Source: JAFMDF01 sp965222705 | GTDB taxonomy: Bacteria; Bacteroidota; Bacteroidia; Chitinophagales; Saprospiraceae | Length of the DNA: 64,000 bases | Reading direction: 5' to 3' | Assembly: GCA_965222705.1 (NCBI GenBank) | Contig: CBDCUO010000049.1 | Coordinates: 164,579-228,578 of the forward strand | Part shown: piece after piece, positions 1 to 8,081 of the stretch | Layout: each line of letters begins with the position of its first letter | Numbering within the stretch: position 1 is the first letter of the stretch | Translations under genes and position numbers: made by a program | Notes under the pieces: generated by a model | Databases searched by the model: none | The model's input: only the letters and a program-made list of their open reading frames with translations | What the model was told of the DNA's origin: nothing

Positions 1-934
1 ATATAAGAAAGATAATCTATTGGCAATAGTATTAATATCCGCCAACTGGTAATCATCCTGATTACTCAAAGAGCGGAGTCCATCTCGGAAAGAGGCTTTA
101 CCCGCAAGGCGTACTGCAAACTTATCGGAAGCAGGAAGGTTTAAAACATAATTGCCCTCTAATTGTCCCCAATTTCCAAAATGTCCACCAAATTCAAAAG
201 ACTTCTTAAACTTAGGTTTATTAGAATGGATACTAATTACACCAGCAGAGGCATTTCTACCAAAAAGTGTTCCTTGTGGCCCTTTTAAAATTTCAATTCG
301 GGCGGCATCAAAAAAGGCAAGTCCAGCGGCGGCAGTACGTCCATTATACATACCATCCGAAAAAATGCCCACACTTGCTTCTGCACCAATACCAAAAACA
401 TTCGTACCAATGCCTCGAATTGTGTAGTTTGCCTGACTAGTGGATAAGTTTTTCCCTGTTAATCCAGGAGCATAACCTACCAAGTCTTCTATTTCGTTCA
501 TTTCACTACTGCGACTCAGGAAGGTCTGGTCAACTACTGCAATTGCCATAGGAACTTCTTGCAAAAGCTGCTCTTTGTGCTGCGCTGTAACAATCACCTC
601 ATTGGTAGAAAAACTTTTTATAGATAAAGCTATGTCTAAATTATTGGCATTCTCATCAGTAATAGCTACTTCTTTTGCAGCATAGCCTGTATAAGATATT
701 AAAATAAATTTAGGTCGCTCTCTAGTTTCTAATGTAAAAGTACCGTCTAAATGTGTTACTGTTCCTATTCCAGCTCCTTTAACTTGTACAGTAGCCCCAA
801 TTAACGTCTCACTTGTTTCTGCATCCCTCACAATTCCTGAGATAGTTGACTGAGCGTAGGAAAAAACAGGTACTTAAAAGCACCAATGTTGTTAGGTGGA
901 CAATCTTTTTTATGTAATATGCTATCTTTTCCAT
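1..934 (-). pseudogene. TonB-dependent outer-membrane receptor, 5' part, frameshifted in the signal peptide
   Basis: The reverse strand encodes the N-terminal part of a TonB-dependent receptor that runs off the left edge. Visible are a carboxypeptidase-regulatory-like domain just after the signal peptide, then a plug domain with the motif ILKGPQGTLFGRNASAG. The ATG at 934 opens a good lipid-spanning signal sequence (MEKIAYYIKKIVHL, then TTLVLLSTCFF), but this frame ends within about 20 codons. The receptor frame starts one base out of phase and has a TAA directly before it. One extra base in the A6 run at 861-866 (T6 on the coding strand) would restore a signal peptide ending SYAQ. This is either a homopolymer error or a real inactivating or phase-variable frameshift. 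The plug motif is of the proteobacterial rather than the SusC type, which suggests transfer. The gene diverges from the dehydrogenase operon and probably imports its substrate. Confidence 0.8.
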
Positions 935-1071
935 AATAAGTTAGAATTAGTGGTTAGTAAAACACAGGCATTGTTTTGATGGGACAAAGTTTTGGGCTCG
1001 TCCTAAGCTTAAACATTGTTCATCTTGCAAGTGAATAGCAAAATTAGAAAGCAGTTTATATGGATTGATAG

Positions 1072-1107
1072 CATTTCAGGACAGGATGTTGACATTTTAG
1101 GACAGAG
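1072..1107 (+). promoter_or_regulatory. Putative AraC-family operator O1
   Basis: Two direct half-sites of the form CATTTnnGGACAG begin at 1072 and 1093, a period of 21 bp or two helical turns. The same 36-bp arrangement recurs at 9053-9088 in front of the regulator gene. AraC-type proteins commonly bind tandem half-sites with this spacing. Assignment to the AraC-family protein at 9201 is inference. Confidence 0.65.
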
Positions 1108-1223
1108 CTTTTCTTTTCCAAACTTATGCGATTAATTTTGAGCTATTAAAAAACTTAAGATAGGTGTTCTCTGAATTAACTCAGAATAAATGTTTGCTTT
1201 CGCCTTATTTTATAAAGTTATAT

Positions 1224-1262
1224 CTGTCCTAATATGTAACATTATTGTCCTAATATGTAACC
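1224..1262 (-). promoter_or_regulatory. Putative AraC-family operator O2
   Basis: GTCCTAATATGTAAC occurs twice, at 1226 and 1247, again exactly 21 bp apart. Its complement, ACATATTAGGAC, matches the half-site of O1 (ACATTTTAGGACAG), so this is the same site in opposite orientation, about 100 bp before the E1alpha start. Confidence 0.65.
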
Positions 1263-1358
1263 ATTCAATTGTTTTTTTTCCACAAAATTTGGGCTTAGAA
1301 ACCTTATAGGCTTGAAGTCCATTCGATATATTTTACTGTTATTTATGAACTTAAGAAA

Positions 1359-2342
1359 ATGAAACTCAAAAAAGAAGATTATTTAAAATTATATCGTAAT
1401 CTTGTTCGGTCACGTACACAAGACATTATGTATGCCAGCCGATTGAAGAAAGGTAAATTGACCGCCTTTTATCATCAGGCAGAAGGCATGGAAGCCCCTG
1501 CTGTTGCTCAAGCCTCTTTTTTGAGAAAAGACGATTTTATGTATCCGCATTATCGGGGGCATAGTGTGCCGCATCTATTGAGCAAAGGCATTGACATAAA
1601 AACCTATTTAGCAGAGCATTGTACTAAGGCAACGGGTTGTAGTGCGGGAGTAGCAGGTATTCATTATAGTTATCCTGAAGACGGTGTTTTTGGTGTATCG
1701 GGTGCGGTGGGATTGGTAATGCCTATTGCTATGGGAAGTGCTTTGGCAGCCAAGAAAAATGGAAAGGGGCAGGTCTGTGTGGTTTCCATTGGAGATGGAG
1801 GGACAAATAGAGGACTGTTTCATGAAACTTGGTTGTTTGCTTCTAATTGGAAATTGCCGCTAATTATGGTTTGTGAAAATAATGGCTTGGCAATGTTCAC
1901 TTCTTACAAAGAATCCCAACCGTATGAAGACATTGCCTCTTTAGTAAAAGGATACCAGGTACCCGTCGCAGTAGTGGACGGGCAGGATGTTATTGCTATT
2001 TCCAAAGAAATGCTAAAAGCCATTGAAAGGGCAAGAAAGGGAGAAGGTCCTTCTTTTATCGAATGTAAAACGGAACGATATAATGAACATGACATTGGCA
2101 CACCCGATTTGGTAGAAACTCGTCACCGCACCAAAGAAGAAATTGACAAATTACGGGAACGGGACCCCGTCAGAATTTGTGAAGACCAACTGTTGAAAAA
2201 GAAATACCTCACTCCTCAATTGATTGAACAAATCAAAGCAGAAGCCAAAGCAGAAGCAGATGAGGCAGAACGCTTTGCAGATGAAAGCCCATTGCCCACT
2301 CCTGATATTCTGGAGCGGTTGCTCTATGCGCCATCTCCATAG
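1359..2342 (+). CDS. 2-oxo-acid dehydrogenase E1 component, alpha subunit (acetoin/pyruvate type)
   Basis: This 327-residue protein is the thiamine-diphosphate-binding subunit of an E1 that decarboxylates a 2-oxo acid or cleaves acetoin. The diphosphate-binding motif runs from GDGGTN (145-150) to CENN (172-175). The length and the separate beta gene fit the AcoA/PdhA-like alpha2beta2 class. E1beta and E2 follow on the same strand, but no lipoamide dehydrogenase (E3) is nearby, so the complex probably borrows the cell's general E3. The TAG stop is the first part of a palindromic repeat. Its substrate cannot be told from sequence. The neighbouring SDRs suggest a specialised catabolic route rather than central metabolism. 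Confidence 0.9.
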   Translation: MKLKKEDYLKLYRNLVRSRTQDIMYASRLKKGKLTAFYHQAEGMEAPAVAQASFLRKDDFMYPHYRGHSVPHLLSKGIDIKTYLAEHCTKATGCSAGVAGIHYSYPEDGVFGVSGAVGLVMPIAMGSALAAKKNGKGQVCVVSIGDGGTNRGLFHETWLFASNWKLPLIMVCENNGLAMFTSYKESQPYEDIASLVKGYQVPVAVVDGQDVIAISKEMLKAIERARKGEGPSFIECKTERYNEHDIGTPDLVETRHRTKEEIDKLRERDPVRICEDQLLKKKYLTPQLIEQIKAEAKAEADEAERFADESPLPTPDILERLLYAPSP

Positions 2343-2548
2343 TTGGCAAATTTATTTGCCGGATTCAAAAATTGTAAATAAAAAAAGAGCCACGAATGCA
2401 CCAATTGAAAATTATGAAAAGTATGTGCATCGGAGTTGGCAAAGCTTGTCCTGCATGACCATCGGGATTTATTCTTAGCAGGTAAATTTGCTTGCCAATT
2501 CAATTATAAAAAAACATAAAAAACCGGTCAAATAAATTTGACGGTTAC
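2340..2548. repeat. Three palindromic repeats between E1alpha and E1beta
   Basis: Copies lie at 2340-2366 (core GGCAAATTTATTTGCC, TAG stop of E1alpha included), 2478-2501 (degenerate) and 2522-2548 (inverted; core GTCAAATAAATTTGAC flanked by AACC and GGTT). The last copy also creates a false in-frame TTG start for E1beta. The rest of the gap shows no gene. Confidence 0.75.
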
Positions 2549-2561
2549 AGGTTATAGAATA

Positions 2562-3521
2562 ATGAGAGTACAAACCTATATACATGCCATTAAAGAGGCA
2601 TTTGAAGAAGAAATGCGTCGGGATGAAACCGTATTCATCTTAGGGGAAAGTGTTCGAGGAGGCGTTTATATGCACACCGAAGATTTGATAAAGGAGTTTG
2701 GCCCTGAACGAGTCATGGATACGCCTTTAGCAGAAAATGGCATTGCTAGTGCTGCCATTGGTGCCGCTTTGGCGGGTTATCGCCCTATTGCCGATTTTAT
2801 GTACACCGATTTTATGTATATCGTAGCGGATGAAATCAGCAAAGCAGGGCAGTGGCATTTTCTACAAGGTGGAAAATCAAGCGTTCCTATGGTATTTCTA
2901 TCCTCCAATGGCGGTGGCTTGCAAATTGGAAATGACCATTCCAAAATGCTCACAGGATTTGCCTTGCACAATGTGGGTTGCAAGGTCGTTGTCCCTTCTA
3001 ATCCTGCGGATGCAAAAGGCTTGATGAAGGCAGCTATTCGGGACAATAACCCCGTTATTTATTTCTGGCACAAGAATCTTTTGATGGAAAAAGGAGAAAT
3101 TCCCGAAGGAGATTATACGGTTCCCTTTGGCAAAGCCAATATTGTAAAAGAAGGCACAGATGTAACAGTAGTGACCTATGGGGCAATGGTCAAACAAGTG
3201 ATGAAAGTCGCCAAAGAATTGAATGGTACAATTAGCGTGGAAGTCATTGATCCTCGTACTTTAGAGCCCCTAGATATGGACACTATTTTAAATTCCGTTG
3301 AAAAAACCATGCGCTTGGTTATTGTAGATGAAGAACGAGAACGCTGTGGTTTTGCAGCTGAATTGGCAGCACAAGTGATAGACAAAGGTTTCGATTTATT
3401 GGATGCTCCTATCAAACGGGTTTGTTCTAAAAATTATCCACTTCCTGCTGGACCACTTGAAATGGATGTTATCCCTCAAGCAAAAGATATTAAATTAGCT
3501 ATTGAAAGTGTGATGGTGTAG
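2562..3521 (+). CDS. 2-oxo-acid dehydrogenase E1 component, beta subunit
   Basis: This 319-residue transketolase-fold beta subunit pairs with the alpha subunit at 1359. Family blocks are visible: the LAENGIASAAIGAALAGYRP region, GNDHSKM, and the C-terminal VIDPRTLEPLD block that opens the transketolase C-domain. I start at ATG 2562 (MRVQTYIHAIKEA). The frame can be opened at an upstream TTG (2538), but those codons lie inside a palindromic repeat. The stop TAG again belongs to a degenerate repeat copy. It is co-oriented with E2, 36 bp downstream, so the three subunits are likely co-transcribed. Confidence 0.9.
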   Translation: MRVQTYIHAIKEAFEEEMRRDETVFILGESVRGGVYMHTEDLIKEFGPERVMDTPLAENGIASAAIGAALAGYRPIADFMYTDFMYIVADEISKAGQWHFLQGGKSSVPMVFLSSNGGGLQIGNDHSKMLTGFALHNVGCKVVVPSNPADAKGLMKAAIRDNNPVIYFWHKNLLMEKGEIPEGDYTVPFGKANIVKEGTDVTVVTYGAMVKQVMKVAKELNGTISVEVIDPRTLEPLDMDTILNSVEKTMRLVIVDEERERCGFAAELAAQVIDKGFDLLDAPIKRVCSKNYPLPAGPLEMDVIPQAKDIKLAIESVMV

Positions 3522-3540
3522 TCAGCTTTATTCGCCTGAC
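3519..3540 (+). repeat. Degenerate palindromic repeat between E1beta and E2
   Basis: The sequence reads TAGTCAGC, TTTATTC, GCCTGAC. It matches the GTAGTCGGC...GCCTGAC form of the family with part of the core deleted. It supplies the stop codon of E1beta. Confidence 0.5.
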
Positions 3541-3557
3541 GGAAAAAAGTTAAAAAA

Positions 3558-4901
3558 ATGGCAAAAGAAATAAAATTACCCAAAGTTTCGATGGGGCAAA
3601 CCGAGGGCAGCATATCCGACTGGCTAGTGGAAGAAGGTACGTGGGTAGAAAAAGATCAGATGATTATGGTCATGGAAACGGAAAAAGTCGCCTACGAAAT
3701 AGAGTCTTCGGATGCAGGATATATTGTTTTTCAAATAGAACTCAACGAAGCAGTTCCTTGCGAAACCGTCGTGGCTTTATTGGCGGAAACGGAAGAGGAA
3801 TTAGCCAACTTAATGCAAAATAAAAAAGGAGATGGCACGGCTCAACCAGTAAGTTCTCCTCCACAAATCGCCCCCACCCCTTCCAATGTTGCAGGCGTTT
3901 TGGTAAGAGAAGAAATCAGACCCAATTCCAGTCAAGCCATTGCCACTCCATCTGCCAATACCAATGCTCGTTCACAATCCAACCGTCGGGTTTTAATTAC
4001 GCCTGTTGCTAAGAAAAAATGCCAAATCCACAACCTCGATATTTCCAAAATAACAGGAACAGGACCGAATGGTCGCATTCAGAATAGAGATGTCGAAAAG
4101 GTGCTTAACCAGCAACAACAAGCCCCAGCAGTTGTGGCAGCATCACCTGCCCCTGTTGCCACTTCTAAAGTGGAAATGTTTCAAGGAACTCGTGTCAAGG
4201 CAAGCATACCATTTAGCGGTATGAGAAAAGCCATCGCTGAAGGGGTGATGAAAAGTCTGCAAAATACGGCGCAACTGAGTTGGTCTGCCGAAATTGATGT
4301 AACGGATATTTTGAAGTTACGAAAAAAATGGAACACAAAACTGGCAGATAAAGGCGATAAAATTTCCATTAATGACATTATGGTATATGTTTTGGCGAAA
4401 GCTATCAAACAAGTACCACAAGTCAATTCCGCTTTGGTCGGCAATGAGATAAAAATATGGGAGGACATTCACATTGGCATTGCCGCTGCTATGAAAATCA
4501 GTGAATACGACTATGGATTGGTCGTACCCGTTGTCCGAAATGCAGGGCAAATGTCTTTGATAGAAATCAGCCGAGCCAGTAAAGTATTAATTGGCAAAGC
4601 AAGAGAAGGAACACTCACTCAAGAGGATATGCAAGGCGGTACAATTTCGATTTCCAATAATGGCAGCTTGGGTCCTGGTTGGCGAATTGCTACTCCTGTA
4701 TTGGTCTATCCACAAGCGGTACTAATACAACCATGTGGCATGGAAGAACGTCCCGTTGTCCGTAAAGGAAAAATCGTGGCTCGTACCATTATGCCCATGA
4801 GCTATACTTTCGACCATCGGGTGTTGGATGCCGTGCCTATGTATGATTTACATTCAAGAATGAAAGAAATGTTAGAAGATATGGATTATTTGGTGCTGTA
4901 A
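3558..4901 (+). CDS. Dihydrolipoamide acyltransferase, E2 component
   Basis: This 447-residue E2 moves the acyl group from E1-bound thiamine diphosphate to CoA. It has an N-terminal lipoyl domain with the target Lys43 in METEKVAYEI, an Ala/Pro/Gln-rich linker, and a peripheral subunit-binding domain around 145-185 (ITPVAKKKC ... GPNGRIQNRDVEKVL). The C-terminal catalytic domain carries the histidine in FDHRVLDA; the usual HxxxDG ends in DA here, a mild deviation. It is the last gene of the E1alpha-E1beta-E2 run. Its stop (4899-4901) is only three bases from the stop of the convergent SDR gene. Confidence 0.92.
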   Translation: MAKEIKLPKVSMGQTEGSISDWLVEEGTWVEKDQMIMVMETEKVAYEIESSDAGYIVFQIELNEAVPCETVVALLAETEEELANLMQNKKGDGTAQPVSSPPQIAPTPSNVAGVLVREEIRPNSSQAIATPSANTNARSQSNRRVLITPVAKKKCQIHNLDISKITGTGPNGRIQNRDVEKVLNQQQQAPAVVAASPAPVATSKVEMFQGTRVKASIPFSGMRKAIAEGVMKSLQNTAQLSWSAEIDVTDILKLRKKWNTKLADKGDKISINDIMVYVLAKAIKQVPQVNSALVGNEIKIWEDIHIGIAAAMKISEYDYGLVVPVVRNAGQMSLIEISRASKVLIGKAREGTLTQEDMQGGTISISNNGSLGPGWRIATPVLVYPQAVLIQPCGMEERPVVRKGKIVARTIMPMSYTFDHRVLDAVPMYDLHSRMKEMLEDMDYLVL

Positions 4902-4912
4902 CCGTCAAATCG
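4898..4912 (+). repeat. Half copy of the palindromic repeat at the convergent stop codons
   Basis: GTAACCGTCAAAT is the left half of the GTAACCGTC-type repeat. It supplies the TAA stop of E2 on one strand and the TGA stop of the first SDR on the other. Confidence 0.5.
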
Positions 4913-5723
4913 TTTCCCCCACATCCTCCCAATTCGGATTGCGTTGTGCCTGAATACGGTTAAAGCGAGCATCAACGCCTGCTTGAAAATCGCCCGTATT
5001 AGGCATGACATAAAATTGGTTTTCCTGAATGGCTTTTAAAGTGGCATCTGTAACAATTTGTGGGTCATCACCGCTCGCAACTACTTGTCTGATAGTAGCA
5101 GCCAGTTCAGGATCTTCATTTCCTGTCAGGTTGGCTTCAGCCATATTGGTGCGGGTATTGCCAGGGCAAACTAAAGATACACCGACTTTGGATTCGGCTG
5201 CCAAGAGGTCATAATAAAGGGATTCGGAAAAAGCAGTCACCCCAGCTTTGGAGGCAAAATAGCCTGCTTGCATGGGCGCAGTTATAAATGCAAAAATGGA
5301 AGAGGTCACTACGATATGTGCTTCATCTTCTTTTTCTAATAAAGGCAAAAAAGCTTTTACCCCATAGAAAGGACCGCTGAGGTTGATATTGATATGTCGG
5401 TGCCAATTTTCAATGGTCATTTCGGGAACAGGAGCAAGACCAGAAATACCTGCATTTAAACACAGCAGGTTGACCTGTCCAAATTTCTCTTCGACCATTT
5501 TTGCCAATGCAAAATTGGCATCGACATCTCCAGCATCGCTGACAAGACCAATTAGGTTGTCACCTGCATTTAATTGGGCAACGGCTTTGTCAATAGAAGA
5601 TTGGCGGGAGGCAGTTATGACCACCTTCATTCCTAAGTCCAAAAAGTTTTTCGCAAAGGAAAAACCAATGCCGTTTGCTCCACCTGTCACTACGGCTACT
5701 TTATTTTTAAAATTTTTAATCAT
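4905..5723 (-). CDS. Short-chain dehydrogenase/reductase (SDR 1)
   Basis: This is a 272-residue classical SDR, an NAD(P)-dependent alcohol/ketone oxidoreductase. The Rossmann glycine motif TGGANGIG is at 13-20, NAG is near 90, the catalytic Ser around 141-142, and the YxxxK pair at Tyr155/Lys159 (YFASK). I start at ATG 5723 (MIKNFKNKVAVV); an upstream TTG at 5741 would only add six codons read from a palindromic repeat. It resembles SDR 4 (8082-8987) in the N-terminal half, including an LNAGD motif after the second strand, so the two are probably paralogues. The substrate is unknown. Confidence 0.88.
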   Translation of the reverse strand: MIKNFKNKVAVVTGGANGIGFSFAKNFLDLGMKVVITASRQSSIDKAVAQLNAGDNLIGLVSDAGDVDANFALAKMVEEKFGQVNLLCLNAGISGLAPVPEMTIENWHRHININLSGPFYGVKAFLPLLEKEDEAHIVVTSSIFAFITAPMQAGYFASKAGVTAFSESLYYDLLAAESKVGVSLVCPGNTRTNMAEANLTGNEDPELAATIRQVVASGDDPQIVTDATLKAIQENQFYVMPNTGDFQAGVDARFNRIQAQRNPNWEDVGETI

Positions 5724-5730
5724 GTCTTTC

Positions 5731-5799
5731 GTAGCGGGCAATTATTTGCCCTGCTTAAAATATTATAAAAAGAATCAGGCAAATAAATTTGCTGACTAC
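5731..5799. repeat. Inverted pair of palindromic repeats between SDR 1 and SDR 2
   Basis: Copy 5731-5755 reads GTAGCGGGCAA...TTGCCCTGC and copy 5773-5799 reads ATCAGGCAAAT...GCTGACTAC. Their GTA ends point outwards. The second copy contains the TAG stop of SDR 2. Confidence 0.75.
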
Positions 5800-6560
5800 A
5801 TTAGTTTTTCGAGCATTTGTGGTGCCATGCCTGCGGTGATCCCTCCGTCAATTGGAATATTCGCCCCCGTAATAAATCTGCAATCATCGGCTGCCAAAAA
5901 TTGAAATAGGGCAGCAATTTCATCAGGTTGACATAACCTTCCCAAAGCGGTCATGGTTTGGACTAGTTCCAACTGTGGGTGGTCATCGGGCCACATGACA
6001 CCAGCAGTAGCACCAGGGCTAATAGTGTTCACACGAATACCCCGTGGTGCCAGTTCCATTGCAATACCTTTTGCCATCGTGACCAATGCGGATTTGGCTG
6101 CACCGTAAGCCGTTTCACCAAAATTTCCTAAGCCTGTAAGTAAGGTTGCATTGAATACAATAGAACCTCCGTCACGCATGTGGGGCAACGCATTACGCAC
6201 CACCCGATAATGGGCAAGGCTATTGACGTTGAACATATTTTCGAGGATGTCGTCATTGGTATCCTCAATCATGGTAAATTCCACGACCGCTCCTGCATTG
6301 CTGATTAGAATATCAATACCACCCAGTTTTTCAGCAGCAGCATTGACCATTTTGGTAATTTCTTCAGATTTGGAAACGTCAGCGGCAATAAATGTAGCAC
6401 CAATTCTTTTGGCTATTTCGCTACCTTCGCTACGACGCCCTGCAATGACAATGGTTGCACCATGAGCTATAAATCGCTTGGCGGTTGCGAGACCGATACC
6501 ACTCGTGCCACCTGTGATAAGTGCTGTCTTTCCTGCTAATGAAAATGGGGGTTTTGACAT
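5796..6560 (-). CDS. Short-chain dehydrogenase/reductase (SDR 2)
   Basis: This is a 254-residue classical SDR. TGGTSGIG (16-23) binds the nucleotide, NAGAV marks the fourth strand, and YGAAK holds the catalytic Tyr/Lys. The ISPGA block and the C-terminal GANIPIDGG end are typical of the FabG-like branch. The start at 6560 (MSKPPFSLAGKTALIT) is unambiguous and lies outside the repeats. It is co-oriented with SDR 1, SDR 3, the SnoaL-like gene and SDR 4, with palindrome pairs in every gap. The specific substrate is unknown. Confidence 0.88.
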   Translation of the reverse strand: MSKPPFSLAGKTALITGGTSGIGLATAKRFIAHGATIVIAGRRSEGSEIAKRIGATFIAADVSKSEEITKMVNAAAEKLGGIDILISNAGAVVEFTMIEDTNDDILENMFNVNSLAHYRVVRNALPHMRDGGSIVFNATLLTGLGNFGETAYGAAKSALVTMAKGIAMELAPRGIRVNTISPGATAGVMWPDDHPQLELVQTMTALGRLCQPDEIAALFQFLAADDCRFITGANIPIDGGITAGMAPQMLEKLM

Positions 6561-6578
6561 GAAAGTAGATTTATTACA

Positions 6579-6698
6579 TAGCGGGCAAATTTATTTGCCC
6601 AGCTAAAATTCAATGTAATTGCTAAGTTTATTTGGCAGATTGTACACATATAAAATTAATACCATTCAGAAAGTCAGGCAAGTAAATTTGCCGACTAC
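6579..6698. repeat. Inverted pair of palindromic repeats between SDR 2 and SDR 3
   Basis: Copy 6579-6605 (TAGCGGGCAAAT...ATTTGCCCAGCTA) and copy 6672-6698 (AGTCAGGCAAGT...TTTGCCGACTAC) flank about 66 bp of AT-rich sequence. The second copy carries the TAG stop of SDR 3. Confidence 0.75.
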
Positions 6699-7456
6699 GA
6701 GAGATGTGCATACTCCGCCAATATTCCTTGAAAATGCTGGGACAGCATTTCCCGATATTCCATATGGGTGAAAACATGCTGGCGGGGTTTTTCTGATTGC
6801 ACTTCATTTACAATGTACTCCGCCACTTTCGCAGGAGGTAATAAAGGTTCGTCACCCATATCAACCGTCAGGTCATCGTTCATGTGTGTATCAATACCTC
6901 CTGGACAAACAACGGATACATATACACCTGCCTCTGCTAACTCGGCGGCTAAACATTGGGAAAAGCCTACCACCGCAAATTTGCTGGCAGTATAATACGT
7001 CCACCCTGGCAAACCAATCATGCCACCCAAGGAGGAAACATTGACGATGTGTCCCTCGCCTTGCGCCGTCATCATGGGGGAAAATGTTTTACAGCCCAAC
7101 ACCACACCATCTATATTCACTTTTGATTGTAAATACCAATGGTCAAGAGGGCTTTCCTGCAAAGTCCCTGTCCGTAAAACAGCCGCATTATTGCATAGCA
7201 CATCGCAGCGACCAAATTCGGTTTGAACCTTTTGTAGGAGTGCCTCCCAAGAATCTTTGCTGCTAACATCTAAGGTTACACCCGTTCCAGCATGGCGGTT
7301 TCCTTTAATTGCTTGTAGGGATGCTTCTATTGCTTGAGCATTGACATCAGCGACTATCAAATTCGCACCTTTGGCAGCGAATTGTTTACAGAGTTCTCTG
7401 CCAACCCCGCCACCACCGCCTGTGACGATAATTACTTTGTCTTGTAGGTTTTTCAT
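6695..7456 (-). CDS. Short-chain dehydrogenase/reductase (SDR 3)
   Basis: This is a classical SDR of 253 residues from ATG 7456 (MKNLQDKVIIVTGG). A TTG six codons upstream lies in a repeat and is not used as the start here. The glycine motif is TGGGGGVG, with NNAAV on strand four and YTASK as the catalytic Tyr/Lys pair. It follows the SnoaL-like gene in the same direction. Substrate specificity cannot be read, but four SDRs in one cluster imply several successive hydroxyl/keto interconversions. Confidence 0.87.
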   Translation of the reverse strand: MKNLQDKVIIVTGGGGGVGRELCKQFAAKGANLIVADVNAQAIEASLQAIKGNRHAGTGVTLDVSSKDSWEALLQKVQTEFGRCDVLCNNAAVLRTGTLQESPLDHWYLQSKVNIDGVVLGCKTFSPMMTAQGEGHIVNVSSLGGMIGLPGWTYYTASKFAVVGFSQCLAAELAEAGVYVSVVCPGGIDTHMNDDLTVDMGDEPLLPPAKVAEYIVNEVQSEKPRQHVFTHMEYREMLSQHFQGILAEYAHLS

Positions 7457-7466
7457 GTTCCATATA

Positions 7467-7568
7467 GCCGTCAAACCCGTCTGCCTTCAGGCAGGTTTGA
7501 CAGGCTTTTATTTTTTTGAAAACAATTGTAATAATATAATTAGTCAGGCAAATAAATTTGCCGACTAC
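7467..7568. repeat. Palindromic repeat pair, one with an enlarged hairpin
   Basis: Copy 7467-7507 keeps the GTCAAA...TTTGAC frame but has a different, longer core: CTGCCT and AGGCAG around a TC loop. Copy 7542-7568 is the standard AGTCAGG...CCGACTAC form and supplies the stop codon of the SnoaL-like gene. Confidence 0.7.
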
Positions 7569-7987
7569 GAAGATTCATTTAATTGCAGGACTTGCGCTAA
7601 CTCTGCTTCATCATACAAATATTCTTCCCGAACGATTTTACCATTTTCAACGGTAAAATAACCCACTTCCCGAAAAATATGGCGTTCGCCGCTTTTTTTC
7701 ATGGTAAAATCACTTTTAATAATGACAGAAAATCCCGTTGCGCCAATAAACGGACCTTCGGCAACCGAAACACTATTGATGTCCAGCCATTCTTCTGTAA
7801 GCCATTCTTCATGGTCTGCCATATTTTCGGCACCTGCTACCTCATTGGCATGTGCTGCGCCCCAAGCCACGGGTTCTACTTTTTGGGCATTATCTGCATA
7901 ATATTTTTCGTAAGCCTCTCGGTATTTGTTTTGATTCCAGAGGGTGATGCAGCCATAGGCGATGTCTATGTATTCTTGATGTTTCAT
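7565..7987 (-). CDS. SnoaL/NTF2-like protein
   Basis: This is a 140-residue protein from ATG 7987 (MKHQEYIDIAYGC). The earlier TTG in the same frame lies within a repeat. Composition and pattern (an N-terminal helix with LWNQNKYREAYEKYY, then alternating strands ending in GYFTVENGKIVREEYLYD) fit the SnoaL-like/NTF2 cone fold used by polyketide cyclases, ketosteroid isomerases and many small catabolic enzymes. Family assignment is by pattern only and the reaction is unknown. It sits among the SDRs, so it probably acts on the same substrate. Confidence 0.7.
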   Translation of the reverse strand: MKHQEYIDIAYGCITLWNQNKYREAYEKYYADNAQKVEPVAWGAAHANEVAGAENMADHEEWLTEEWLDINSVSVAEGPFIGATGFSVIIKSDFTMKKSGERHIFREVGYFTVENGKIVREEYLYDEAELAQVLQLNESS

Positions 7988-8000
7988 TGTTATGCGTTTC

Positions 8001-8080
8001 GTAACCGTCAAATTTATTTGACAGGTTTTTAAATTCTAAAATTCGTTTTTGTCAGTCAGGCAAATAAATTTGCCGACTAC
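8001..8080. repeat. Inverted pair of palindromic repeats before SDR 4
   Basis: Copy 8001-8027 (GTAACCGTCAAAT...ATTTGACAGGTT) and copy 8054-8080 (AGTCAGGCAAAT...TTTGCCGACTAC) are separated by 26 bp. They show the two stem types of the family side by side. Confidence 0.8.
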
Positions 8081-8081
8081 A

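Larger units (their letters stand above)
935..1358. promoter_or_regulatory. Divergent control region between the receptor and the E1alpha operon
   Basis: This 424-bp gap separates two divergent genes. It contains two operator-like pairs (1072-1107 and 1224-1262), the first nearer the receptor and the second nearer E1alpha. I see no confident -33/-7 promoter match and no additional gene. Confidence 0.6.

Noticed and set aside
2224..2478. 84-codon open frame overlapping the E1alpha 3' end
   Set aside because: Out of frame with the real gene, runs through the palindromic repeats, and shows no protein-like pattern.
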